DNA from: Lachnospiraceae bacterium
GTDB lineage: Bacteria > Bacillota > Clostridia > Oscillospirales > Ruminococcaceae
Length of the DNA stretch: 37,451 nt
Direction of reading: 5' to 3'
Assembly: GCA_023664705.1 (NCBI GenBank)
Contig: JAMPFE010000023.1
Location: 1-37,451 of the forward strand
Shown: in pieces, positions 15,869 to 24,311 of the stretch
Position numbering within the stretch: position 1 is the stretch's first letter
Layout of the letters: every line of letters begins with the position of its first letter
Made by a program: the position numbers and the translations under genes
Notes under the pieces: model-generated
The model's database searches: none
What the model saw: the letters and a program-made list of their open reading frames with translations, nothing else
Told to the model about the DNA's origin: nothing

Positions 15869-18331
15869 ATGGCAAAGTTTTTTAATTTTGATGAGGAATA
15901 TTTCGGGCTCACCGAAAGCGAGATAGAAAAAAAGCTGTCAATGTACGGCTTGAATACATATACCAGAACGCCGCGCGCCGTTATGGGCTTTTCGTATGCG
16001 GAGATCTTTCTGTCGCCCTCCGTGCTGCTTATGTTTATCGCGGGGGTGCTGAGCTTTTTCGGCTCGGGCGTCGGCATGGGCATCGTCGTGCTGCTTATCG
16101 ACGCGATCTACGTGTGCATGGAGATACATTTCAGAAAAACCTCGGACGACAGGCTCGACGAGATAGAGGAAACGACCTCGACGAAGTTCCGCGTGATACG
16201 TTCGGGCAAGCCCGAGCTCATCGAAAAGGAGCTTATAGTTCCCGAGGACACTATCGTCGTGCAGGCTGGGGAGAGAGTTCCCGCGGACGCGTTTATTCTC
16301 GAGGCGCGCGACCTTACTGTGGACGAGGGCGTTTTTACGGGGAGCAGGACTCCCGTTGCGAAATACGTCGGCGCGATGTCGAAGAGCGACCTTAAGCCGA
16401 CATTTGTATACAGCGGCACGACGGTTATCACGGGCATGGCGGTATGCAAGGTGAGCGCCACGGGCGTCGATACCAGATATTTCCAGAAATTCGGCGAAGC
16501 CTCCGACCGACACCCGTATTACACAGACCTCGAAAAAGTGGTGCGCTCGATAGTTCCCATGTGCAGCGCCGTTGCGCTCGTGCTGACGATCATTTCCATG
16601 CTCGTCAAAGTTTTGGCTGGCAGCGAGATAATACCGTCCGCGCTGGGAGGGATAACGCTCGGGCTTTGCTTTATCCCGACGGGTATAGGCGCGGTCATCA
16701 GAATGTACTACACGAGGGGCGCGATGAGCCTCATAAAGGGCGGCGCGGTGGTAAAATCGCTGTCCGATATCGAAAAGCTGAACTCTTTATCCGTGCTTTG
16801 CGTGGAAAAGGAGGGCGCTATTTCCAAAAATTCCCTTGAGGCAAGGGGAGTGTACGCGAAAAGCGAGGAGCTGCTGTACAAGGTGGCTGCGCTCGCCTGC
16901 GACCCGAACACCATCGACCCCGCCGAGCGCGCGCTCATGGTAAAGGCGACGTTTTTCGACGATAAGATAGCCGACGTTTACACGGAAAACGAATTCATTG
17001 AAAAGATATCCGAGGGCGAGTCCATAACGGGCGCGGTTTGGAGCGTCGGCGGCACGAAAATATGCTGCATAAAGGGCATCCCCGAGCAGATACTGCCGAT
17101 GTGCAGGCTGAGCGGCGACGAGCTGTTCTCGGCGCAGAAGAAGTACGAGGATTACTACGCGAAGGGCTGCAGCGTAATGGCTGTGGCGTGCGTGGACGCA
17201 AACTCCGAGGGCATGGACGTAACGGCGGGCTTTTCGTATACCTTTGTGGGATTTGTGGCGTTTTCGGCGCCCTTGCGCGATTCCGTGTCCTCGGCGGTAA
17301 AGACCTGCCGACGCTCGGGAGTGCGCGTGGTCATGCTGACCGAGGAAAACCCGAGCGTTGCCGAGTCCACGGGCAAAATGATAGGGCTGTCGGCAAGTTC
17401 CGTGATTACGGGCAAGCAGATCGAGGAGTCCGCCGAATACGGAACGCAGCTCGATTTTGACGCGGACATCTACGCCAAGCTGACCCCCGAGCAGAAGCTG
17501 TACGTTATCGGCAGGCTGAAGGAAAACGGCGAGGTCGTCGCGATGACAGGCACGCGCACGGGCGACGCGGAGGCGCTCGAAGCCGCCGACGTGGGCATCA
17601 CCATTTCCCAGCACTCCGCGGGCTGCACGATAGAGGCTGCCGACGTGATAATGAACGACGACAATTTTTCGACGATAGCGGACATGATAGCCGCCGCAAG
17701 GCAGATACACCGCAACATAAAGCGCGCCGTCTCGCTGATGATATCGGGCTATGCGGGGCTTATGGTCATCATGATGATAAACCTTTTCACGGCAGCGCCT
17801 TTGGTGCTCACTCCCGCGATGATAGCGCTCGTCACCATGATATTCCTGCCCGTCGCGGCGCTTGAATATATGGACGGTCGCGCGGATATGCGCTCGGTGA
17901 TGCCGCCCTCGGAGTTTGTCGCCGAAAGGAAGCTCAACTACCGCTTCATAGGCGGCGCTGCGCTTTTCGGATTTCTGTCGGGAGCGGTCGCGATAGTTTC
18001 CTATCTGCTGATGTACAACGGCAATATCGAAAACGCGAGAAGCTGCGCGCTTATAGCCTATTCGTTCTGTTCGGCGGCGTTCGCCGTTCTCCGACATTCC
18101 GACGAGGAGCCTTTCAGGGCGTTTATCCGCACGGGAACGGCAGCCAAGGTCGCTGTCGCCGTGTTTGCGCTCGCTCCGATAGTTCTCGTGTACGTTCCGT
18201 TTATCAATTCGGCGTTCGGCTTGGCAGAGGTCAACGTGCTGGCGCTGCTGATAAGCGCCGCGACGGGGATACTCCCCGCGGCTGCATATTATTTCGCAAA
18301 ACATTTCATCGGGTTTAAGGAGCTTTCATGA
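15869..18331 (+). CDS. P-type ATPase homologue with degenerate catalytic motifs (putative pseudo-ATPase)
   Basis: An intact 820-residue protein with the P2-type layout: N-terminal cation-ATPase segment, paired membrane helices near residues 45-90 and 230-290, P/N domain, then four to six C-terminal helices. The catalytic residues are replaced. The phosphorylation loop DKTGT reads EKEGA (E313-A317), so the phospho-aspartate is glutamate. TGES reads TGSR (157-160). The M4 motif PEGL reads PTGI (270-273), losing the ion-binding glutamate. MxTGDN reads MLTEEN. TGDGVNDAPAL reads TGTRTGDAEAL (560-570), losing the first Asp and the Asn. The N-domain KGxPE motif survives (KGIPE). No frameshift or internal stop is seen, which suggests selection for a non-pumping role. 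ATG 15869 is chosen over an upstream in-frame start that overlaps the promoter. It overlaps popT by four bases. Confidence 0.85.
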   Translation: MAKFFNFDEEYFGLTESEIEKKLSMYGLNTYTRTPRAVMGFSYAEIFLSPSVLLMFIAGVLSFFGSGVGMGIVVLLIDAIYVCMEIHFRKTSDDRLDEIEETTSTKFRVIRSGKPELIEKELIVPEDTIVVQAGERVPADAFILEARDLTVDEGVFTGSRTPVAKYVGAMSKSDLKPTFVYSGTTVITGMAVCKVSATGVDTRYFQKFGEASDRHPYYTDLEKVVRSIVPMCSAVALVLTIISMLVKVLAGSEIIPSALGGITLGLCFIPTGIGAVIRMYYTRGAMSLIKGGAVVKSLSDIEKLNSLSVLCVEKEGAISKNSLEARGVYAKSEELLYKVAALACDPNTIDPAERALMVKATFFDDKIADVYTENEFIEKISEGESITGAVWSVGGTKICCIKGIPEQILPMCRLSGDELFSAQKKYEDYYAKGCSVMAVACVDANSEGMDVTAGFSYTFVGFVAFSAPLRDSVSSAVKTCRRSGVRVVMLTEENPSVAESTGKMIGLSASSVITGKQIEESAEYGTQLDFDADIYAKLTPEQKLYVIGRLKENGEVVAMTGTRTGDAEALEAADVGITISQHSAGCTIEAADVIMNDDNFSTIADMIAAARQIHRNIKRAVSLMISGYAGLMVIMMINLFTAAPLVLTPAMIALVTMIFLPVAALEYMDGRADMRSVMPPSEFVAERKLNYRFIGGAALFGFLSGAVAIVSYLLMYNGNIENARSCALIAYSFCSAAFAVLRHSDEEPFRAFIRTGTAAKVAVAVFALAPIVLVYVPFINSAFGLAEVNVLALLISAATGILPAAAYYFAKHFIGFKELS

Positions 18332-19179
18332 AAAAAATCATCGAATATCTCAGATATTTCCTGTGCGGGCTGGTTTTCGGCACGGCTAACGTTATCCCCG
18401 GAGTGAGCGGCGGCACGATGCTGGTCGTTTTCGGCATATTCGACAAGCTCACCGAGGCTATCTCGGGAGTAAAAAAGATATTCCAAAACATCCGTTTTCT
18501 TATCACGTTCGGGCTGGGCGCGGGCGCGGGGATAGTGCTCTCGGCGTTCGTCATCTCCTCGCTGTTCGAGAGCTTCGGCGTGCAGACGAATATGTTCTTT
18601 ATCGGGCTGATATTGGGCGGCGTGCCGCTTATCTATAAGCTCGGCACCGCGGAAAAAAGCGTAAAGCCGTCCTGCGCCGTGCCGTTCGTGATCGCAATGG
18701 CAGTCGTTGTCGGGCTTACGGTGCTCGAAAGGCTGGACGTTTTCTCGCTTGCGCCCGACGTTGTGGAGGGCTTTGACCTTATCATCTCGCTTAAGCTGAT
18801 AGTCTGCGCGGCGATCGCGGCGGTGACGATGATAATCCCGGGCATCTCGGGCTCGTTCGTCATGATGCTGCTTGGCGTTTACGAGACGATAATCGGCGCT
18901 GTCAAGGATATGAACTTCCTTGTCATTATCCCGTTCGCGATAGGCGCGGTGATCGGCATAATCGGCGGCGCAAAACTCATCTCTGTACTTATCGGGAAAA
19001 ACAAGCTTATGGTGTATTCGGCGCTTATGGGGCTGGTCATCGGCTCCGTTTACGCGATATTGCCCGAGGGCTTCGGCTTCAATCTGCAAACGGGCTACGG
19101 CTTCGCCTGCGCGCTGTTCGGTGTCATGGCGGCGACGCTCGTTGAAAAGCTCGGCAGCTCGGAGGGCGGGGAACAATGA
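18328..19179 (+). CDS. popT: DUF368 family polyprenyl-phosphate translocase (PopT-like)
   Basis: A 283-residue polytopic membrane protein of DUF368. The family has been shown to recycle undecaprenyl phosphate across the membrane for envelope synthesis. The signature GTANVIPGVSGGTM is at about residues 18-31, and the inverted-repeat counterpart MIIPGISGSFVMMLLGVYE lies in the second half, as expected for the internal pseudo-symmetry. ATGA overlaps on both sides join it to the pseudo-P-ATPase upstream and the MBL gene downstream, so the three are probably co-translated. Activity as a translocase is inferred from the family. Confidence 0.88.
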   Translation: MKKIIEYLRYFLCGLVFGTANVIPGVSGGTMLVVFGIFDKLTEAISGVKKIFQNIRFLITFGLGAGAGIVLSAFVISSLFESFGVQTNMFFIGLILGGVPLIYKLGTAEKSVKPSCAVPFVIAMAVVVGLTVLERLDVFSLAPDVVEGFDLIISLKLIVCAAIAAVTMIIPGISGSFVMMLLGVYETIIGAVKDMNFLVIIPFAIGAVIGIIGGAKLISVLIGKNKLMVYSALMGLVIGSVYAILPEGFGFNLQTGYGFACALFGVMAATLVEKLGSSEGGEQ

Positions 19180-20168
19180 TCGAGGACAGAATAAAGCGCG
19201 CGAAGAAAATCGAGCGGCAAAATCTTGTTTCCGCAATAATCGGCATCGCCGCGTCGATATTCCTCGCGGCGCTGCTTTTTCTGCATATCAACGACCGTTA
19301 TCTGCACATTGCCGCGGTGCCGTCGACTTACGACGTTATCAGATTTTTCGGCGGCGGGGCAAAGCCTTACGCGGAGCTCTCCGACGGCGAAATGGCGGTC
19401 AGCTTTATCGACGTCGGGCAGGGCGACTGCGAGCTCATCTCCGTGAACGGGTATAACGTTCTTATCGACTGCGGCGATGACGACACGATAGACAGCGTTA
19501 TCGGCTTTCTGAAATACAGCGGCGTCGAGCAGCTGAACATGGTGATAATAACGCACCCGCACGACGACCATTACGGCGGTATGCACAAGCTGTTGAGCCG
19601 CTTCGATATCGGGGAGGTCGTTATGCCCGAGTACGAGGCTCAAAGCCTTACATACAAACGTCTTATGAAGGTCATAAACGACGGGAATATCCGCTTTCGG
19701 TACGCCGAGGCGGGCGAGCGCCTGCTGCTCGGAGAGGATATTTTCCTCGATATAATCGCGCCGATATACCTTGATTACAGCGAGGAGAATAACCTTTCGA
19801 TAGTCGTGCGGCTGATTTACGGCGAAACGTCGTTCCTGTTCACGGGCGACCTCGAGCGTATGGGTGAGCTCGACCTGATAGAGGCTGGAGCGGAGCTTGA
19901 CGCGGACGTGCTCAAGGCGGGTCATCACGGGAGCGCGGGCTCGAGCAGCGCCGAGTTCCTGAGCCGCGTCACGCCGCGGATAGCCGTGTTCGAGGCGGGC
20001 GAAATAAACTATTACGGGCACCCGAGAAGCGAGGTGTTCGAAAGGCTTGCGGCGGTCGGCTGCGAGGAGGCGTATTCCACAGCCGCAAACGGGAATATCG
20101 TGATAATAAGCGACGGCAGCTCTTTGCGCGTGCTGACCGAAAAGGAGACCGCCTACCTTTTTGAATAG
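19176..20168 (+). CDS. Membrane-anchored ComEC/Rec2-like metallo-beta-lactamase-fold hydrolase
   Basis: 330 residues: one N-terminal membrane helix (about 18-38), then an MBL domain of the type found at the C-terminus of ComEC, starting at FIDVGQGDCELI (78-89). The metal motif THPHDDHYGG spans 126-135 (H127, H129, D131, H132). Further conserved blocks are FLFTGDLE and KAGHHGSAGSSS. It lacks the ComEC competence/channel domain, so it is not a complete DNA-uptake protein; the family includes secreted or anchored nucleases and phosphodiesterases. It is the third gene of an overlapping operon with popT and ends 95 bases before sigG. Confidence 0.88.
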   Translation: MIEDRIKRAKKIERQNLVSAIIGIAASIFLAALLFLHINDRYLHIAAVPSTYDVIRFFGGGAKPYAELSDGEMAVSFIDVGQGDCELISVNGYNVLIDCGDDDTIDSVIGFLKYSGVEQLNMVIITHPHDDHYGGMHKLLSRFDIGEVVMPEYEAQSLTYKRLMKVINDGNIRFRYAEAGERLLLGEDIFLDIIAPIYLDYSEENNLSIVVRLIYGETSFLFTGDLERMGELDLIEAGAELDADVLKAGHHGSAGSSSAEFLSRVTPRIAVFEAGEINYYGHPRSEVFERLAAVGCEEAYSTAANGNIVIISDGSSLRVLTEKETAYLFE

Positions 20169-20263
20169 CCCCTTTGTGAAATTTTTCCCCGCGCATTTTT
20201 TGGGGAATATCAAAACCGTTTTCCGACAATAATAGTTGTACAAAGTTAAAGCGGAGGTCGGTT

Positions 20264-21034
20264 ATGTATTATAACAAGGTTGAGATAAGCGGGGTCAATA
20301 CATCAAAGCTGAAGGTGCTTAAGGAAGCGGAAAAAACGGAGCTGCTCAAGCGCGTAAAGCAGGGCGATATGCAGGCGCGCGAGGAGCTTATCCGCGGCAA
20401 TCTGCGGCTTGTGCTCAGCGTTATACAGCGCTTTATGGGCAGGGGCGAAAGCGCGGACGACCTGTTTCAGGTGGGCTGCATAGGGCTTATCAAGGCGATA
20501 GATAACTTCGACATGTCCCAGCAGGTAAAGTTTTCCACATACGCCGTGCCGATGATAATGGGCGAGCTCAGGAGGTATCTCCGCGACAACGCCCCCGTCC
20601 GCGTGAGCCGCTCCGTGCGCGACCTTGCGTACAAGGCGATGCAGGCGCGGGAAAAGCTGACCGCCGAAAAGGGCTGCGAGCCGCGCGTTGAGGATATCGC
20701 CAAGGAGATAGGCGTGCCCAGACAGGACATCGTCATAGCGCTCGAGGCGATAAGCGAGCCCATATCGCTGTACGAGCCCGTGTTCTCCGAGTCGGGCGAC
20801 ACCATCTACGTGCTCGACCAGCTCGGCGACCACAACGACGATATGAACTGGCTGAACGAAATCTCCCTCAAGGAGGCAATGGCGCAGCTCGGCAAGCGTG
20901 AAAAGAGGATACTCAGCCTGCGTTTTTTCCGCGGCAAAACGCAGGTCGAGGTCGCCAAAGAGATAGGCATAAGTCAAGCGCAGGTGTCGAGACTGGAAAA
21001 GGGCGCGCTCAACAAGATAAAAAACCGCATCTGA
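20264..21034 (+). CDS. sigG: RNA polymerase sporulation sigma factor SigG
   Basis: Directs late forespore transcription. The 256-residue protein starts with the diagnostic NKVEISGVNTSKLKVL segment, then region 2 (GNLRLVLSVIQRF, DDLFQVGCIGLIKAIDNFD, KFSTYAVPMIMGELRRYLRD), region 3, and region 4 ending in TQVEVAKEIGISQAQVSRLE. The N-terminal block separates it from SigF and SigE. In Bacillus and many clostridia sigG follows spoIIGA and sigE; here it stands alone after an MBL gene. No sigma-F-type promoter could be recognised in the 95-base upstream gap. Presence of sigG implies a sporulating lineage. Confidence 0.95.
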   Translation: MYYNKVEISGVNTSKLKVLKEAEKTELLKRVKQGDMQAREELIRGNLRLVLSVIQRFMGRGESADDLFQVGCIGLIKAIDNFDMSQQVKFSTYAVPMIMGELRRYLRDNAPVRVSRSVRDLAYKAMQAREKLTAEKGCEPRVEDIAKEIGVPRQDIVIALEAISEPISLYEPVFSESGDTIYVLDQLGDHNDDMNWLNEISLKEAMAQLGKREKRILSLRFFRGKTQVEVAKEIGISQAQVSRLEKGALNKIKNRI

Positions 21035-21085
21035 CCGCAAAAAACGCGTTGTTTCCCAAAAAATCCTTCGATTTTGCAAATATAC

Positions 21086-21114
21086 TTGAAAATCGCGCGG
21101 CAAAGTGTTATAAT
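21086..21114 (+). promoter_or_regulatory. Sigma-A type promoter of the first ATP-grasp gene
   Basis: TTGAAA (21086-21091), a 17-base spacer and TATAAT (21109-21114), 31 bases before the ATG at 21146. It separates the ATP-grasp pair from sigG. Confidence 0.8.
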
Positions 21115-21145
21115 ACAATTGGCAGTAATTTTTGGGAGCGATAAA

Positions 21146-22174
21146 ATGAACAAGATCAAAATATTTTTCAGACGGCTCTTCGGCGGCAGCTTCAGGAGAA
21201 TGTTCAAGCAGATAGACCTCATCCATAGGGAAACGGGCGCAAACCGCTTCTTTATGTTCTTCGATATGATCTGGTGCATTTTTCGGTACGGCGTGGGCTA
21301 CCAAGACTACCACGTTTTCGGGTTCGCGCTGATACACGGAAAGAACCGCCGCACGTTTATGACGATGAACGACAATTCTGCGGTTTCCCGCCGCCTTAAT
21401 TCGCGCGAGTATTTTCATTATTTCGACGACAAAGCGGAGTTCAACGAGCAGTTCCGCGAATATATCGGACGGGATTTCATCGACCTTAGGAACGCGGACG
21501 CGGCGGCTCTGGAGCGCTTCTGCGGGGGCAAGCGCACGGTGTTCGCCAAGCGCGTCAGCGATTTCGGCGGCAGCGGCGTCTCGCGCGAGGAGCTCTCCCC
21601 CGAAACGGATTTCGCGGCGCTTTACGAGCGCCTTTGCGATAACAAGCAGTACCTTGTCGAGGACGAGCTCGCGCAGCACGAAAAAATGAACCTGCTGTCG
21701 CCGTCCTCGATAAACACGATCCGCGTCGTAACGCTCTTCTGGAACGGCGAGGCGCACTTTATGTACGCGCTCGTGCGCATGAGCAACGGCGAAAACTGCG
21801 TCGACAACATCTGCAGCGGCGGCATGTACGTCTCGATAGGCGCCGACGGCGTTATCCGCAAGCCCGCCTTCTGCGACGCCACGGGCGAGTATTACGCGGT
21901 GCACCCGTTCACGAAAACGGAGTTCAGCGGCTTCGAGATACCGATGTTCGGTGAAGCCGTGGAGCTCTGCAAGCGCGCCGCGGCAGTGTTCCCGCAGGTC
22001 GGGTACATAGGCTGGGACGTTGCCGTAACGCCCGAAAAGCCCGTGCTTGTCGAGGGCAACACGCTCCCGAGCTACGATATGTGCCAGAACTACGGGCATA
22101 TCGACGACAAGCTCGGGGTGCTCCCGAGGTTCAAGGCGGTGCTCGGCGATGATTTTTTCAAGAAAAACCGATAA
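21146..22174 (+). CDS. Sugar-transfer-associated ATP-grasp family protein, copy 1
   Basis: 342 residues resembling the ATP-grasp 'sugar-transfer associated' family, whose members often sit in capsule or exopolysaccharide loci and whose reaction is not established. Seen: the N-terminal basic and aromatic region with IDLIHRETG, a glycine-rich loop DFGGSGVSREEL, VEDELAQHE (strand contacting the adenine), the SINTIRVVTL block, VDNICSGGMY, and the C-terminal GWDVAVTPEKPVLVEGNTLP, which carries the metal-binding acidic and Asn residues. ATG 21146 has GGAG seven bases upstream, and a strong promoter lies inside the longer in-frame extension, excluding it. It forms a tandem pair with the paralogue at 22422. 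No glycosyltransferase is nearby. Confidence 0.82.
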   Translation: MNKIKIFFRRLFGGSFRRMFKQIDLIHRETGANRFFMFFDMIWCIFRYGVGYQDYHVFGFALIHGKNRRTFMTMNDNSAVSRRLNSREYFHYFDDKAEFNEQFREYIGRDFIDLRNADAAALERFCGGKRTVFAKRVSDFGGSGVSREELSPETDFAALYERLCDNKQYLVEDELAQHEKMNLLSPSSINTIRVVTLFWNGEAHFMYALVRMSNGENCVDNICSGGMYVSIGADGVIRKPAFCDATGEYYAVHPFTKTEFSGFEIPMFGEAVELCKRAAAVFPQVGYIGWDVAVTPEKPVLVEGNTLPSYDMCQNYGHIDDKLGVLPRFKAVLGDDFFKKNR

Positions 22175-22190
22175 CGCATTTTCGGCAAGT

Positions 22191-22227
22191 TTTTGTGAAG
22201 TAAATATTTCATAATTTTTTCACAAAA
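22191..22227. other. AT-rich inverted repeat between the ATP-grasp paralogues
   Basis: TTTTGTGAA (22191-22199) and TTCACAAAA (22219-22227) are perfect 9-bp arms. It may end transcription of copy 1 or serve as an operator. The rest of the 247-base gap (22175-22421) holds a TATAAT at 22267-22272 without a convincing -35, and GTGAC/GTCAC arms near 22353-22378. No ORF was supportable there. Confidence 0.45.
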
Positions 22228-22421
22228 TTTACAAGAGACTATACCGCTGTTATCAAGACGCCGTTGTATAATTTATGACGACGACAGACCGTGACGTATC
22301 AAACAGCATTGCATTTTTTAATTATCATATCGTAATTTTTCCCCAAAAACGTGACTCTTCGGAGATTTTTTTCGTCACTGTAAACGAGAGCTTCGGCTGA
22401 CATAGGAAACGGGGAAGGACT

Positions 22422-23459
22422 ATGACGAACAAGACGGGCGTATTTATCCGCCGAATGCGTGGCGGCAGCATTAAGAAAATGCTTATGCATATCGGTCTTA
22501 TCCACAGGGAGACGGGCAAAAGCCGCGTGTGGCTGTTCTTCGATATGACGTGGTGCATACTGCGCTTCAGAATGGGATATTCGGACTATCACTGCTTCGG
22601 CTTCGCGAACGTCCGCGGAAAAAAGCGCCTGACGTTTCTGAATATGAACGACAACATAACCCTGTCGAGCAGGCTCAATTCCCGCGAGGATTTCGACATC
22701 TTTTACGACAAGGGCAAGTTCAACGCGGCGTTTTCGGAGTTCGCGGGGCGGGAGTGGCTTGACCTCCGCGGCGCGTCCAAGGAGGACTTCAAGAGCTTCT
22801 GCAGCGGCAAGGACTGCCTTTTCGCGAAGCCCGTGGACGGCTGCGGCGGAACGGACGTCGAGAAAATTCCTCTTTCCGAGGACGCCGACCTCGACGCGCT
22901 GTACGGACGGCTGATAAAGAACGGGCAGCTCATGGTCGAGCAGGAGATAATCCAGCACGAAAAAATGAGCTCTCTCGCGGGCTCGTCCGTCAATACGCTG
23001 AGGATAGTCACGCTTTACTACGAAAAAGAGCTTTATCTGATGTACGCGATGCTGAGGATGTCGGACGGCAAAAAATGCGTCGACAACATCTGCAGCGGCG
23101 GAATGTACTGCCCCATCGAAACGGACGGCGTTATCCGCAAGCCCGCCTACTGCTCGGCGACGGGGGAGTTTTACGAGCCGCACCCGTTTACGGGGACGTC
23201 CTTTATCGGCTTTGAGATACCGTATTACAAGGAAGCGATAGAGCTGGTGAAAAGGGCTTCGGAGAAGTTCCCGAATATGCGCTACCTCGGCTGGGACGTC
23301 GCGATAACGCCCGACGGACCGATACTCCTCGAGGCGAACAATATGCCGGGCTTCGACATCGCGCAGAACTACGGGCATCTCGACGAGAAGATCGGCATAA
23401 AGCCGCGGTTCGAGGCTGTCCTCGGCAAGGATTTCTTTAAGGGCAAAATCAAATTTTAA
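22422..23459 (+). CDS. Sugar-transfer-associated ATP-grasp family protein, copy 2
   Basis: A 345-residue paralogue of the preceding protein with the same block order: IGLIHRETG, CGGTDVEKIPL glycine-rich loop, VEQEIIQHEKM, SVNTLRIVTL, VDNICSGGMY and GWDVAITPDGPILLEANNMP. Several DNA stretches are nearly identical between the copies (for example around VDNICSGGMY and VIRKPA), while loops and the N-terminus differ, so the duplication is not very recent. ATG 22422 follows GGGGAAGG. Retention of two intact copies suggests distinct substrates or sequential steps, which is inference. Confidence 0.82.
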   Translation: MTNKTGVFIRRMRGGSIKKMLMHIGLIHRETGKSRVWLFFDMTWCILRFRMGYSDYHCFGFANVRGKKRLTFLNMNDNITLSSRLNSREDFDIFYDKGKFNAAFSEFAGREWLDLRGASKEDFKSFCSGKDCLFAKPVDGCGGTDVEKIPLSEDADLDALYGRLIKNGQLMVEQEIIQHEKMSSLAGSSVNTLRIVTLYYEKELYLMYAMLRMSDGKKCVDNICSGGMYCPIETDGVIRKPAYCSATGEFYEPHPFTGTSFIGFEIPYYKEAIELVKRASEKFPNMRYLGWDVAITPDGPILLEANNMPGFDIAQNYGHLDEKIGIKPRFEAVLGKDFFKGKIKF

Positions 23460-23468
23460 GCGAAACGC

Positions 23469-23497
23469 TTGACCTTTCGTGAAATTTGTGGTACAAT
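23469..23497 (+). promoter_or_regulatory. Sigma-A type promoter of the HAD-recO genes
   Basis: TTGACC (23469-23474), a 17-base spacer, TACAAT (23492-23497), 39 bases before the ATG at 23537. Confidence 0.75.
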
Positions 23498-23536
23498 GGT
23501 TAATAATGTACCGCGGACGTAACGAAAGGATTTTTT

Positions 23537-24307
23537 ATGTATAAATTGATAGTTCTCGACCTCGACGGGACTTTGCTGAACTCGGAAAAGAAAATATCCG
23601 AGGGGAACCTCGCGGCGCTGAAAAGGGCGCGGGAGGACGGCGCGCTCATAGCGTTTTCGACGGCGAGGTCGGCGGGCGCGATGCGGGAATACATAGCCGC
23701 TGTGCAGCCCGATATCCTCATCTCGAACGGCGGCGCTCTCGTCGAGCGCGGCAATGACGTTCTGTTCAAGCGGCAGCTCCCGGCAGAGAGCGTTCGGCAT
23801 ATCATAAAGCGCTGCCTTGAGCTGTCCGACGGAAAATGCGAGATAACGATAGACACCGATTTCGGCTATTTTTGGAACTACAAGCCCGACTGCGATTTTT
23901 CGCGCTATGAAACTCCCGATAACGTGCGGCACTGCGGCTTTTCAAACTTCGATCATCCCGCCTACAAGGTGACTGCCGAGGTGGAGCGCGCGGAGGACGC
24001 GGAAAAGCTCGCCGCCGAGGTTCCCGACTGCGGAACGCTTTCGTTCCGCGGAGAGATATGGCGCAGGTTCGCGCATATCGAGGCGACAAAGCGGAACGCT
24101 CTGGAGCATATCTGCGGCGGGCTGTCGATAGAGCCGAGGGAAATACTCGCGTTCGGCGACGATATGAACGATTTGGAGATGCTCGGATACTGCACGGGCG
24201 TCGCTATGGGAAACGCGCTGCCCGAGGTAAAGGCGGCGGCGAAATTTGTTGCCGATACCAACGATAACGACGGGGTGGCGGAGTTTTTGAACAACATTCG
24301 GGGGTGA
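23537..24307 (+). CDS. Cof-type HAD-superfamily phosphatase
   Basis: A 256-residue haloacid-dehalogenase hydrolase of the Cof/IIB type, probably a phosphatase for a small sugar phosphate or a flavin-pathway intermediate. Motif I is LDLDGTL (nucleophile D8, general acid/base D10), motif II lies at the FSTAR segment, motif III uses the lysine of EATKRNALEHI, and motif IV is FGDDMNDLEML (D208, D209, D212). The cap domain (about residues 85-170) is somewhat short. Own promoter upstream; recO follows after four bases, so the two are likely cotranscribed. The substrate cannot be predicted from this sequence. Confidence 0.9.
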   Translation: MYKLIVLDLDGTLLNSEKKISEGNLAALKRAREDGALIAFSTARSAGAMREYIAAVQPDILISNGGALVERGNDVLFKRQLPAESVRHIIKRCLELSDGKCEITIDTDFGYFWNYKPDCDFSRYETPDNVRHCGFSNFDHPAYKVTAEVERAEDAEKLAAEVPDCGTLSFRGEIWRRFAHIEATKRNALEHICGGLSIEPREILAFGDDMNDLEMLGYCTGVAMGNALPEVKAAAKFVADTNDNDGVAEFLNNIRG

Positions 24308-24311
24308 GAGC

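Noticed and set aside
20169..20263. Sigma-F/G type promoter before sigG
   Set aside because: A GGGAATATC near-match exists, but no GYATA-like -35 at the right distance.
20303..22099. Long minus-strand ORF opposite sigG and the first ATP-grasp gene
   Set aside because: It spans two convincing plus-strand genes, a promoter and an intergenic gap; no recognisable domain.
22267..22272. TATAAT as the promoter of the second ATP-grasp gene
   Set aside because: No convincing -35 at 16-18 bases upstream and no extended -10; kept only as a note in the intergenic description.
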